Source: Vitis vinifera (taxonomy: Eukaryota > Streptophyta > Magnoliopsida > Vitales > Vitaceae). From it: DNA of 64,000 nt. A program made the position numbers and the translations under genes. The notes under the pieces were generated by a model. That model did not search any database and had not been told where the DNA came from. It saw only the letters and a program-made list of their open reading frames with translations. Shown piece by piece: positions 49,220 through 60,561 of the stretch. The stretch is taken from positions 29,389,001 to 29,453,000 of the forward strand of contig NC_081817.1 in NCBI RefSeq assembly GCF_030704535.1, in the 5' to 3' direction. Within the stretch, counting starts at the first letter, position 1. Every line of letters begins with the position of its first letter.

Positions 49220-49800
49220 GGGGTGACATGCAAGTCATTTCATTTATTTATTAAATTCACATGCAAAAAGTCACATAACAAATGTAAGTTTGTAGACAGA
49301 CTAAGTCGTTTCCACGTGCAAATCCAAAACATGAAACTAAAGTTTGTAGATGGAGCATTGGGACCAAACCCATTGATTTATAGCGGTTCATGAGCCACGA
49401 AGTTCATGTGTTTCAAGCATATGTTTATTTGTCGTTTTTATCGATCGTATCCATTTATAGAACTTCCGTGCAAGACAAAAATTGGCATGCGGATTTTGTC
49501 TTTTGATGTCGTTATTGAGTCGGGTGCAAGTCGATATTCACATGGAAACTTGATTTTGTAGATGGGTCTTGGGACCAAATCCATTGGTTTATGATAATTC
49601 ATGACCCATTTTTTTTTTTTTAAATTTTTCGTTGATTCATTTATTTATTAAGTTTATGTGTAAATCTAAAAATATCATATGAATTAAATCATTTTATGTA
49701 TTTATTGAACCACATGCAAGCGGAAAGAAAGTCACAATGTGAATTAAAGGTTGTAGATGATGGGTCATGGGGACCAAACCCATTGGTATAGTCAATCAAG
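49220..49800 (+). repeat. Degenerate tandem array, about three copies with period near 205 bases
   Basis: The core TTTGTAGATGG...GGGACCAAACCCATTG occurs at about 49342, 49553 and 49750. Each core is preceded by related text (GTGCAA..., TCACATG-AAACT or similar), and CATTTATTTATTAA occurs at about 49240 and 49636. The copies are diverged with indels. No coding sense is apparent. Confidence 0.6.
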
Positions 49801-49925
49801 GGGTTGAACGATGACCCTTTACTCTTTGCCATCTTTAACCATTTTTTTCTCACCCAAAACCATACCTTGAACCTTGAATGTGCCTTCAACAGCCACCTTA
49901 TTCCTTTTGAAAATTGAACCAAAGG

Positions 49926-49953
49926 CTCTCTCTCTCTCTCTCTCTCTCTCTCC
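49926..49953. repeat. (CT)n microsatellite
   Basis: About 13 CT units in intergenic DNA. Confidence 0.9.
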
Positions 49954-49959
49954 AATACC

Positions 49960-52015
49960 CACGTTTTGCTTCTAGCTTCCATTTCCTTGGAAAATGTTTA
50001 CATTTCTTGCGTTCCAAACAACCCCGATGCTAAATGTCCTTTGAAAATTCCAAATGATTCTTTGAGAAGTTTGACTCACTCCAAAGATGGATGATCATGA
50101 ATCACCATTTCAGTGTCCACGATGTCAAAAGAAAATGTATTTTATACTTGGAATACCAAGTCTCATTTTGACCCATTAGCCCTAGTGTCTTTGATCTATA
50201 AGTTTTTGTTTTTTTTCCCATATTTTCTTATCATTATTAGTCAAATCTAAGATAAAGACTATGGATTTTATAATTTTATCTTCAAACCCATTTGCCCTTG
50301 TCAACCCAAAAACAAAGTATTTTGGGATATGAGTCAACCCAACACCACAAAAGCAAATAAACTTCGTCAATTTCCTAATGCCAATATGGTCATTTTTTTG
50401 ACTTTATGGACTCAAAAAATATGGCACAGCATTCATAGATTACAAATGGGAAAGCCAAAATTGAAGAAATAAAGTAATGTCACATACTAAAATCCTAAGA
50501 AAAAATTTTCCAACTTTTTGTTCAAATCATAAAATAATTATATACTAATCATATACATCAAAATAGCACCACCACCCACCAACTACCTCTACTTTTCTAC
50601 AAATTTTCCTTTTTCTAAATTCTAAGTTGTCTGTTACAATCCCAAATTCTCACCCACAATGATTTTTAAGAATGGGGTTTGAAAGATTTTTCCTTATGGT
50701 CAAAGGGGCATTTAATTTTTTTCTAATTTCAACTCTTCAATTCCAAATCATTACACCTTGCGTGTAGAAAATGGCACCACCCATGTGGGCCATTTCACAC
50801 ATAAATCACATGATCTTGCCCCCCTCCATTTTTATTTTTTTTTGAAACAATTTTCCCTTTTTTTAAAAAATAAATAAAGTATTTTACCCTAATGATGGAA
50901 TTGTTGGAATCCATTGAATTGTATGCAAATGTTTTGTTGATATTAATGATTTTCTTGACTTCTCAAAGATTTTGAGCATGCAATATTGACATTCAAGGTG
51001 TTTTTGGATTTTGGGGGTTGAGTTTTCAAAAGGGTTGTGGCCATCATCTTATCCCATCACTCATGTCAAGAACCTAGCCTAAATCTTAAAAAGGGCTCAT
51101 GAAAAGCCATTAGGGGGGTGGTTTAGCTTAAGCTTAATACAAGGGAAAGAGAAACAAAATTTGACTTGTGTTTGAATCTTGTCATGATTATGATGCTTAA
51201 TTGCCCGAAAACACATGTTTATATGATTAGAAAAACTATTTAGAGTTGGTTGCTTATCTAATCATAATTAATCCAAAAATTAAATGTAGGTGTCTATTTC
51301 ATGTTAACCTACCTACTTGGTTTTCTTATTATAATAAGTTATTAATCAAAGTAAAAAAATAAAAAAAAAATTAGATACAAATAACAATGGGTATGACAAA
51401 GGAAAAGTCCCTTCAACATTACATACAAATCAAAGGGATGGTGTCCTCTAGGTTGGGGTTTTGCTTTTCACATGATAATTGCTTGGAAAAAGAGAGGTGA
51501 GGTTAGAGGTTAGGGGCCTTAGGGCATATTATTATAGGGTGCCCATCAACTCCAAATCTCTAAAAGGTGGAAACCCCACTAAACGGGTTTTACATAGGAA
51601 ATCTCCTTCACCAAATAAAAAAGAAGACTACCAACTCCTTGGTCCATCACAATCTTTGAAAATGGTTAAAAGTCTAATTGGAGAGAGAAGGTCTTCTCAC
51701 TTGGGTGTTAATTCGTATTCACATTATGGGTGTCTCTTAAAAGAAAAGAATTAATCAATTTATTTGAAGATGCTTATGCAATCAGTGAGATAGACACAAA
51801 TCATTGGGTGGCATATAATAATGGGAGTTGAACTTTCCATTTGGGTGATTAGGTCTTGTCCTTTTACCTTATAATTCCCAATAAGGATTTTCAAATGGGT
51901 CCATCCTTGCTTCCCCCCTTCATTATTATTATTTTTTTTCAAATCATGCCCTTTGAATTCCTTGCATGTGTTTTCTTGTGCGACCCCCCATGCCATGAGA
52001 GAGCCAATTTTGAAA
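49960..52015. other. Intergenic DNA downstream of the HD-ZIP gene
   Basis: AT-rich with no supported gene. An open frame at 51479-51754 is basic and Ser/Lys-rich without a domain and is probably chance. Confidence 0.55.
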
Positions 52016-52042
52016 AAATAAATAAATAAATAAATAAAATAT
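52016..52042. repeat. (AAAT)n microsatellite
   Basis: Five to six AAAT units. Confidence 0.85.
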
Positions 52043-52633
52043 TTATAAAAAAAAAGAATGGTATAAATGTAAACAAATCTGCCAAGCCCATGTGACAGAT
52101 ACCATCATGGACCTCCATGCTTTATTGTTTTAATGTTGTCTAAAATTTTTATTTTATTTTTTTATAAAAAGGTAAGAGTCACATGACCCCTCACGCGGGG
52201 GATGTACTTGAACATGCTCATATGAAATTACAAATGTCTCCCCTTTAATGAATGGTGTTTGGGTGAATCATTTGGTATAAAAGAAAAGGAGACACCACAA
52301 AAACACGAACACCAATCAACACTATATGCTTAAATTCATATATTTATATCATATATAATAATTTAATTGTCAACAAATATTTCCCGTTGTATTTTCTTTC
52401 CCAATTTTACTTTCCTAGAAAGTGAAAAAAGAAAAAAGGAAAAAGAAAAAAAATTGTCTTCGTCTATCCTAGATCCATACTTTTGTGTCTGGCACCTCTG
52501 TATCCCCACATGATCCAAAATGAACAAACCAATTTCAGAAACTCCAATATCAAACAACCCCATCTTCAGCAACCCCTAGAAAACAGAGACTTTGAGAAGT
52601 ATGTACAGATGATGATGATCAACCCACTACCAT

Positions 52634-54016
52634 TCATGAAGCTCCAGGAGGCTGATGTGAGAAAGGGTAGAATCTGGGTCTGTTGGCGGTGGTGGTGGTG
52701 GTGGTGGAGGGGTCTGTGGCGGTGGTGGCGGTGGACGCGGCGGCCGAGGGGGCGGTGGAGGTGGCGGCGACCCGCTCACAGGAGGGGCACATGGTGAGGG
52801 TGGTGGCGGGGAGCTGCATGTAGAATGGGTTGGAAGTCTTGAGAGCCCTCAGCTCTTGAAGCTCCTTGTGGAGTCTTCTGTTTTCTTCTGTCAGTGTCTC
52901 GCAGCACCTCTTCAGATACTCGCAGTCCACTTCCGTCTGCTTCAACTTCGTCCTGTAATGGAAGCCAAACCCAAACCCCGTTTGGTTAATGAAAAAAAAA
53001 TGGAAAATGAAAAGCAATCCCATTTGCTTGATAATAGTGGTTTTGCACCCACCTTGCTCTTCTATTCTGAAACCAAACTTCCACTTGCCGTGGCCGCAGG
53101 TTCAACTGCTTTGCAAGCGCCAGCTTCTGTTTCTGTATGGATATTGAGAAAGTTATTATCGTCAAAATCACCATTAATAGTGTGCTGTTTCGATTGCGAA
53201 ATGATTATCAGTAGAGATGCTTACAGGATTGAGGGTGTTGTGTTCTTTGAAGCTTTCTTCGAGGAAAGCGGACTGTTCTTTGGAGAGACGGAGCTTTTTT
53301 CTGGTGAGGCCGTTATCGTCTTCGTCGCTGGCTCTGGAAGAAGTTCTCTCCGCCTCACCACTTTCGAAGTCCCTCTTGGTTCCGCCATTTCCGCCTCTGT
53401 AAATGCAGAAATCCATCTGAAAAGACGACGCTGCACTATTCGGAGACGATTCCACCTCCGCCGCCGCCCCGTCCTCCACCTCCTCCCCCGCCGCCGCCGT
53501 CACCGCCGTAGACGGCAGCCTGTTCACGTCAAGCCCCCTCGCCGGTAGCCCCACGTTTCCGGACGAGCCCGCCTCGGAGCTCCCTAAACCCACCACAGGA
53601 AACACATAAAAATCCCACAAAAAAATAAAAAGAAAGAAAACCCAGGAAAAATCCCCGTCTGAATCTTCTGATTTCTAGGCCTTGTGGGTGTGATTACCGT
53701 TGTCAGACGGCCATGTCAGGCCCTGGTGCGAAGCTTGATTCCTTGGAACTGGAGCGAGAGGAAGAAGATCGAGCTGAAGAGGCAGACCCATGGAGGGCCT
53801 TTGGTCCCTTCCATCATCGTCGTCTTCTCCATCGTCGTCGTCGTCGTCATCATCAGCCACTTCATGGATTTTCTGTTCTTCCTGGTCTCTTCCAGCAGAA
53901 CCCAGCCCTAAACCCATGCTAAACCCTAAACCCTTGTTGGCAACCTGACGGTGAGCCTTCTCCATGAAAGCAAAGGGCTTCGAAGAAGCATCGCCCAGGC
54001 TCAGCTCCAGCTCCAT
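52634..54016 (-). CDS. Homeodomain-leucine zipper class II transcription factor, HAT14-like
   Basis: Nuclear DNA-binding repressor of the HD-ZIP II group (shade, auxin and organ-polarity responses). Four exons on the minus strand: 54016-53698, 53583-53225, 53132-53053, 52952-52634, giving 358 residues. The N-terminus MELELSLGD contains an LxLxL (EAR-type) repression motif and, with KPFAFMEK, resembles HAT14. An all-Asp/Glu run follows at about 55-70. The homeodomain at about 200-257 reads [20 protein letters not shown], then [27 protein letters not shown]. The leucine zipper is immediately adjacent, with Leu at 266, 273, 280 and 287. The class II CPSCE redox motif is at 308-312. A Thr/Ala-rich tail closes the protein. 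Intron positions interrupt the homeodomain twice, as usual for the group. Very secure class assignment; HAT14 as nearest relative is likely. Confidence 0.95.
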
Positions 54017-54080
54017 CTAGAGAGAGAAAGCAGAGAGAGAAGGAGGGGGAGTCTGGGATGATTAGAGCAGTGGAAAGAGT

Positions 54081-54087
54081 CTTTATA
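54081..54087 (-). promoter_or_regulatory. TATA box of the HD-ZIP II gene
   Basis: TATAAAG on the minus strand, about 65 bases before the ATG at 54016, followed by a GA-rich leader. Spacing predicts a leader of roughly 35-40 bases. Confidence 0.6.
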
Positions 54088-54089
54088 GA

Positions 54090-56235
54090 GATTCTATCCC
54101 TTCTCTCATTAAAATAAACAGAGTCCCAAACAGTCCTTTAATTTATTTGTTTTTAAAAAAGAAATTATTTTAATTTTAATTTTAATTTTTTTTTCTCCTG
54201 AAACCAGTTTGACCGACAAGCTCAGGTTAACAAACACACGTGAAACCCTCTATAATATGAGTTTTTTCGTGATTTTGGTGGGACTTTCCCCACTCTCCTT
54301 CACGGCGCGTGTGCTCCGATCCAGGCCTATTTCAAAAGAGGCCCAATTATTAACTGCCCTGCCATTTTCTTGGGCTTTGCATCTTGGCCCGGTCCTTTTT
54401 CCTTTTGTTGAGCATTTTATTTTTTATTGATTATTGATGGGACCCAATTCAACAAGGTTCTAATAACAATTGTTATTTTTTCCTTTTTTCCCACAAAAAT
54501 CTAATCTTAAAACTTATCCAAAAAAACTATATGAAGAGTTGTAAAATTTTTCATACTATCAATACTACCTATTTACCAAAATTTGATTTAAAAAAAAAAA
54601 GAAAAAAAAGAAAGAACAACTATTTAAGCTATTTCTGAAATTGAAAAAGACACTAAATTACTGCTACACCTGCTCATAGTAATGATAAGGGGGCCAAACA
54701 TAAATATTCCAAGTTATAGGAATCATAGGTAGCATTTGACAACATTAATCTTATGATTTATTGATACCTAATTTTTGGACCACAAGCTATGAATATGTGT
54801 GTATAATATTATGTTATTCTTAAATTAGGTTTATCAAAAGTAGTGACAATTCTTTTCCTTTGTGTTTCTTGTTACTACATTTATTTAATTGTACCACACA
54901 TATTTTCAAGGCACACTCTAAGCATCCCCCTTTGACAAGTATTCCAAATTCTTATTACCCATAAGTCATAGGTAACAATATTTTAAAGCATTATTGCTAT
55001 TAATGTTACATTTTCTCAATATCTAATTTTTTTGGGCTTTTAGGATTGCTCACATGCAACATTAATTTATTTTGGGTTAGATATATTTAATGGTTGATCC
55101 ACTTTATCAATATTCGGGTAGTCGTTGCAATAATTTCTCATTATTATTGTTGTTGTTTTTATTGTCGCACTCTCACAATCATTTTAATATCACCATATTA
55201 ATAATAAGGTGTACTATAAGTAGGTGGCGTTATTAATACCTCAATTTTAGGATACAAAAATAAGACTCGACAACCAAAAGTTTATCCTTGTAAGAAATAT
55301 GAAAGAAGGAAAAAAAAAATGGACTTGACCTACTTGGTGATGTAATGATTCAGTTCCACGTAATGAAAACCCTAATTATTTTTTATTTGAAAATATTAAC
55401 CGATGAAAGTAAACATACTGAAGTATTGAACAAGGCAAATGAAAATAATAATTTATCAAGGAGTTTTACCAAGTTTTTACGTTACAGTAAAATATCGATT
55501 ACCAAATTCTTAAAAATAGTCAAAACTAAAAGTTGAATTGATCTCTTCATAACCAACTCGTATACGTACAAACATAAGTCAGTCAGCTTTCAACAAATAT
55601 TAATTATGAAGACTTGTGAGTATTATTAACATTTTTATAAATCATTGTGGGTGTATGTTATATAAAGTGCAAATACATGGATCATTTGAGACTTGCAATT
55701 AAATTTATTTACTCGTTCTAACTCCTTCTAGCAACATTAGACTATTGTAGCACCTTTATTTCAACTACTTAGGATGACCTCTACTACTAATAGGTAATAA
55801 TCACTCATGAGAAAATGCTTTTGTCTATGTAACCACTTCATGACTATATTCTAAAATAACCTAATAAAATTGGTAATGGTAGTATTGTCCATTCAATGTT
55901 TGTGTGAGGGCAATTTGGGGAAGTGAGGGATATTGATTGGGAGGAAATGGCTATTGAATATTGACTCACCAACAAACATAACGTATTATTGGCCACGTGT
56001 CATAAATGAGTTGGATGAAGGGAAACTTCTTGGAAGTTTGAAACGTTAGTTGGAAATTAACTGATGATGGAAAAAAAAAGGGTGATGCTTTAGCCCTGCA
56101 ATTTGACCATAATTTCCGCTGCCTTTTTGGCTCACCCATTAGTCAAATCTCCTTAGATTTTGTTTCTTACCTTTTTATTTCTTTTTTTAATCCAAGAAAC
56201 TCAAGAAATATTATAATAATTAAAGGGTTTTAATG
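54090..56235. other. Upstream region of the HD-ZIP II gene, no gene seen
   Basis: AT-rich DNA with many poly-A/T runs. A CACGTG G-box (GGCCACGTGTCAT) is at about 55991. Open frames are short and compositionally biased. Confidence 0.55.
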
Positions 56236-56248
56236 TTTTCTTTTTTAA

Positions 56249-56536
56249 GCTATGTTTGGTATAAGAGAATTTGAGGGAAAATGGGAGAAAAAGAAAACAA
56301 AAATGAAAAATAAAATAAAAAAGATTTAAAGTTAATAAATTATTTTTATTTATTATTTTAAACTCATTTTATAAATTTTAATTCATCAAATTAAATAATT
56401 TATAAACATTTCAAATTTTAATTCATTTTAATTATATTTGATTTTCTTTTATATTTTTCATAAAATAACTAAATATGAGAAAATTATTTTTCTTTATATT
56501 TTTTTTCTTAATACTCTCTAAAACTAAACATAGTCT
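56249..56536. mobile_element. Diverged Harbinger/Tourist-like MITE
   Basis: Starts GCTATGTTTGGTATAAGAG and ends ...ACTAAACATAGTCT, with TAA following at 56537. The shared interior order (AAAATGGGAGAAAAAG, GATTTAAAGTTAATAAATTATTTTTAT near the left; AATTATATTTGATTTTC near the right) matches the copy at 45291-45623. Confidence 0.65.
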
Positions 56537-56599
56537 TAAGGTATTAGCTTATCCTAGTGCATGATAAACTCATTACCAATTAGAGATTGCCATGTATAC

Positions 56600-58380
56600 A
56601 TCTTGGTTCTATTGTCTGTACTTAATATCTCATATATATATACTATAAGCGGTTTCACTACTTTTTATCTTGATGAGATGCTATCATAAATTTCAATAAA
56701 TCAGATTAAGAGTTCAATTATCGATGTGGGGCTCTTTTGAAAAGCACTTGAATTGAAAGGTGGATTAGTATGCAAGTTGTAGAGAATTCTTTAGACGTGT
56801 CGAAAGAGTCAATAATGCAAGTTGTGGAGTGTAAAAAGTATGGCATATGATGATGGAGTTGGTGACAAGAATTTTTGTAATTTTATAGGAGTAATGAAGA
56901 TGGATGTGGTTATCTTGCTCAAAAATGAGTGATAGGAAATAATTTTCTTTCATATATCTTTGGTGACTTCGTCAAGGTTAAAGACCTTTAAGGTATGAGT
57001 CAAATAAATCATAATAACGTCTCTCACATGAAAGTTGTTGGGGGCATATATGCGACTTTATGGTAGATAGAGAATTTATTTTCTCACTAGAAGTTGACAA
57101 ACCAAATAGCCAATACGATAATGTACATTTTTCGCTATCTCAATCAACATATTTAAGAAAAATAACACAAATTTTAGACATCATAATGATAAATGTTGAG
57201 GGGTTTCCATGTAAAGGCCAAGCCATCTCAACCAACTGCATTGAACCAAACCAATGGACTAGAGCATTCCCAAATTGGACCAAACCAAGTGGCAACTTTT
57301 GAGGTTTTAATTCACCATCAATGCCAATAAATCTAGATGCCCAAAATCCAAATAAAGGGGGTAGAGGGTGGGAAAGAGAAGATATCAAGTGTCTGGCTTT
57401 TGGGGTGATGGCAATAATTGAAGCTTTAATGAGAAGTGGAGATGGGTGGTGGAGGGTGGTGGGGATGGTGGTGGTGGTGGTGACCGGCAATAGCCGGTGG
57501 AAAATGGGGGTGGTGATGTAACATGTGCCATGCTTTAAGGGTCATTGCAATAATTGAAGCCATGCACAACTTTAATCATGAGCATCATTTGTGAGACCAT
57601 GGTTGATTAGAAAGTGACCTTTCAAACCCTTTTCACAAACCCTAACGTTTTTTATTTTATTCTTTTCCTTATTTAAAATTTTTTTAAAAAAATATCATTC
57701 ATATTTATTCTACCAGTATCCATAATGAAAAAAAAGAAAAAAGAATTTCACATCATAATTGAATGTCCCAACAACTTGATGTGGTCACCATCCATGTTGT
57801 TCATTTCAAAGTTACATGTATATTTATTCTACTCATGATAAGATAATTTGTGAAGAAAAAAAAAAAAAAAACTTATAATAAGATGATATATCATGATTCC
57901 CGACCAGAACCTTGTCCTCCCACCTATCCTAGATTTGGTCAAACCCTAATCCAAAGTTTGATCTACTTTTTATTTTTTATTTATATTATAAAAATAATAG
58001 ATTTATTATTCCAAATTCTACTTTTTGATATATAGTTATACTGAATGTAATACTTTGAAGTGGGCATAAGATAGTCAAAGAGTTGTTAAATAATTCCATT
58101 TTTTATGAGGAAATTTTTGGAGTTTTTAAAAATAATTTAAAATCCTAAATTCTTTTTATTGAAACCTTTTATCAACTTCAACATGGCACTCACAACCAGT
58201 CAATGGTGTGAGTGAGTGTATTGCATTATTCCTCCTAATATCTCAAATTGAAAAAAATAATTAAAAAATAAAAATGTCCATATGGTAGTAGCAATAATAA
58301 TAATAATGGGTATATTATTATTTGACCGTACGATATTCTTCAAGCGCATAATACCCGGGGAAATCTAGGTGAATTATTGT
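56600..58380. other. Intergenic DNA with two CAATAATTG sites
   Basis: No gene is supported. CAATAATTG, an HD-Zip-type palindrome, occurs at 57412 and 57548 in a shared GCAATAATTGAAGC context. A GGT/GGTGG-rich tract is at about 57439-57482. Open frames around it come from this repeat. Confidence 0.5.
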
Positions 58381-58439
58381 TCAAGACATGGCTCCACACA
58401 CATCTCAGAAGCGCGTGGAGTGGAATCTACTTGGATTTT

Positions 58440-58980
58440 GTGTGGGGGCGTGGGTAGCACGCGCAACGAGGAGAATGGGGCTGGTGGATTTGCGCACTGG
58501 AATTAAAAGGGAAAATCAGAAGATCTTTTGCGGATCTTGGTTGAGGTTAGCGTGTGATAAAGAGTGATTAAAATGACGTAATTACCCCTAATCACAGGGT
58601 TGAACTCGAGGGGTAGTATCGTATTTATGGTGCGTCAGACCATGCGTTGCTCAGACTTCATAAAGAGAGGAGGAAATGACATAGTCCAGAGTTGCCTCTG
58701 TAGGCCCACTCCCACCTGTTTCGCGTGCGTTCACTCGCCAATGGCAAATGGGTGGGACCGAGGTAGTCATTTTTATAGGGAAAATTTTTAATCATTTTTG
58801 TGATGGGCGCGTGGAGGATGGGGAAATGTTTTTTGGATAAGGGCGTGGAACGAATGGATAGTGATGGCGATAGTGAGAGGTCACGTGAGGGGGTGGAACA
58901 TCAAAAGTCAAGGTGAGGGAGCGTGAAAAAGGTGAGTGGGTCAGGAGGGGTCACGTGAAGAGGGCGTGGGAGATGGGCAA
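58440..58980. promoter_or_regulatory. GC-rich island with repeated GGGCGTGG words and two G-boxes
   Basis: CACGTG occurs at 58882 and 58952, both inside GGTCACGTGA followed by purines. GGCGTGG/GCGCGTGG words recur between 58440 and 58970. The island contrasts with AT-rich flanks and has no open frame of interest. It may be a distal regulatory element or the promoter of an unseen non-coding transcript. Confidence 0.35.
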
Positions 58981-59584
58981 AGGCAATAAAAAAATAATAA
59001 TAATTAATCAAGTGTATAATATTATTCGTATTATATCCTTATCACGTATACATTTGGCGACAAATACAATATTGCAGGATAATACAAGTCCGAAGTAGGG
59101 ACACAAGTGCTCCAAAGACACGAGAGGATATGGATAAGTTCCCCGTTTACATTATTTTTAAATGATATAAACGTGTTTTAAAATCATAATTCATAACATA
59201 TGGTAATATTATGGGATGAAAATATTTAAAATTCGTAATTATATAATTAAAATAAACTCACTATATGAGCACATGCCTAATATCGTAACCTCCCAGAATT
59301 ACTTGATCACTTAAACCTCTGACACGTGTATAATTAAATGAGGGTGCAAAGACAAAAACTTAAATATAAAAAAAATAAGATTAAAAATGTATCTCAATAA
59401 AAAAAATAAAGAGACTTTCTTTCGACAAATACGTCTTTAACTTTGCATGCAGGAAAGGACAGTCTCCACTTTTCTTTGCTTTAGAAAGATCCTGTTTAGG
59501 ATATAGATTGGCCATGGTGGGGAGCAGTGGGGGCCGTGGAGGTGCAAATGGGAGGGCCCGGAGGGGCAGGGGTTAGTTGCCAAG

Positions 59585-59618
59585 GAGGGGGGTTGGGGGT
59601 TGGGGGTGGGGGGCAGGG
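59585..59618 (+). other. Putative G-quadruplex-forming sequence
   Basis: At least five G runs of 3-6 separated by 1-2 base loops (pattern G6-TT-G5-TT-G5-T-G6-CA-GGG) lie within 34 bases. It is 0.9 kb downstream of the stop of the minus-strand RING gene. Confidence 0.7.
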
Positions 59619-59619
59619 T

Positions 59620-60561
59620 GCATAGTGAAAAGGGGACAATGCTCCAACATGAGCAATCATTAGTACGGTTCTGCAACTCACTCCCTCTGCCCTTGGTGGT
59701 TTCCTGCTGGCCCACCACCCCCTCTTATCTTTCCTTCTTTCTCTTAACATTATATGCATATACCTGCTCCGATGCTCCGATGCTCCAATTATTATCGCAG
59801 TGATTGATATCCTCTCTTTTTCATTTTACCCTTTTCCTTTTTCCTTTTTTTCTTCTCATTTCATTTCATTTCTGAGGCTAGTCACTATCACGCAAAGACC
59901 CCAACCCTTTCCTCAGCTTCATCCTCACCCCTGTCATTCAGACTCTTTCTTTGCTTCTTTGAAGTCCAAATAAGTTAAACTCTACCCTCCTTTCCTCTTT
60001 CATTTTTCTTCAGTCATGTCACTCCACATCTGCTTTAGTCTTCCTCACTCCAACAAAACAATGGCCTGGCCAAGCAAGTGATCTAGATTTTTTTCAATGG
60101 ATTCCACAAATAGCACATAGAAGGATGAATGGTCTAAATCCCTGAGCCCCATTATGACAAGGGCAAGAAAAAGCTACATTTGATGCTATCCATCAGCATA
60201 GGCTACAAAATGAAGATGGAGGAAAGGGGATAAAAGTGGTGCAAAATGATAATCTGAAATATGAAAAAGCTATTCAACATGTATATACCAGTAGAATTGT
60301 ACAAAGGCATATATGGGGGGGCTGTGTTGCAGTAGCTTGCAACACCAGTCCTACCCTTCTGAAAGGAGGACACCATGCAAGCATGAACAGGTTCTCCCTG
60401 CAGAAGACCGATCATTGGACAAAGGAATACAGAAAATGGTTCAACATCCTGATGAATTCATCGACTTCATTATAGTTTCTTATTTGGAAAACAACTAGAT
60501 TGCAGTTTCTAGTCAGAGGGAGCTTATCTCGAGCCAAACTTTTTCCTCTGGAAAAGACTTA
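59620..60561. other. 3' flank of the RING gene
   Basis: Likely contains the 3' UTR and terminator region of the minus-strand RING gene in its right half. GATGCTCC is repeated in tandem near 59768-59786. No tRNA, snoRNA or known microRNA sequence was recognised. Confidence 0.45.

Noticed and set aside
52483-53548. Plus-strand frames over the HD-ZIP gene, including a Trp/Gly/Arg-rich one
   Set aside because: They are antisense to Thr/Ala-rich and homeodomain coding sequence.
58600-59098. Open frames across the GC-rich island near 58.6-59.1 kb
   Set aside because: They are short, lack similarity and have no splice-consistent partners; a regulatory or non-coding role is more plausible.
59500-59800. 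Possible microRNA precursor (GGTTAGTTGCCAAGGAGG resembles miR399/miR169 words)
   Set aside because: The match to known mature sequences is too weak and no complementary arm forming a hairpin was found.
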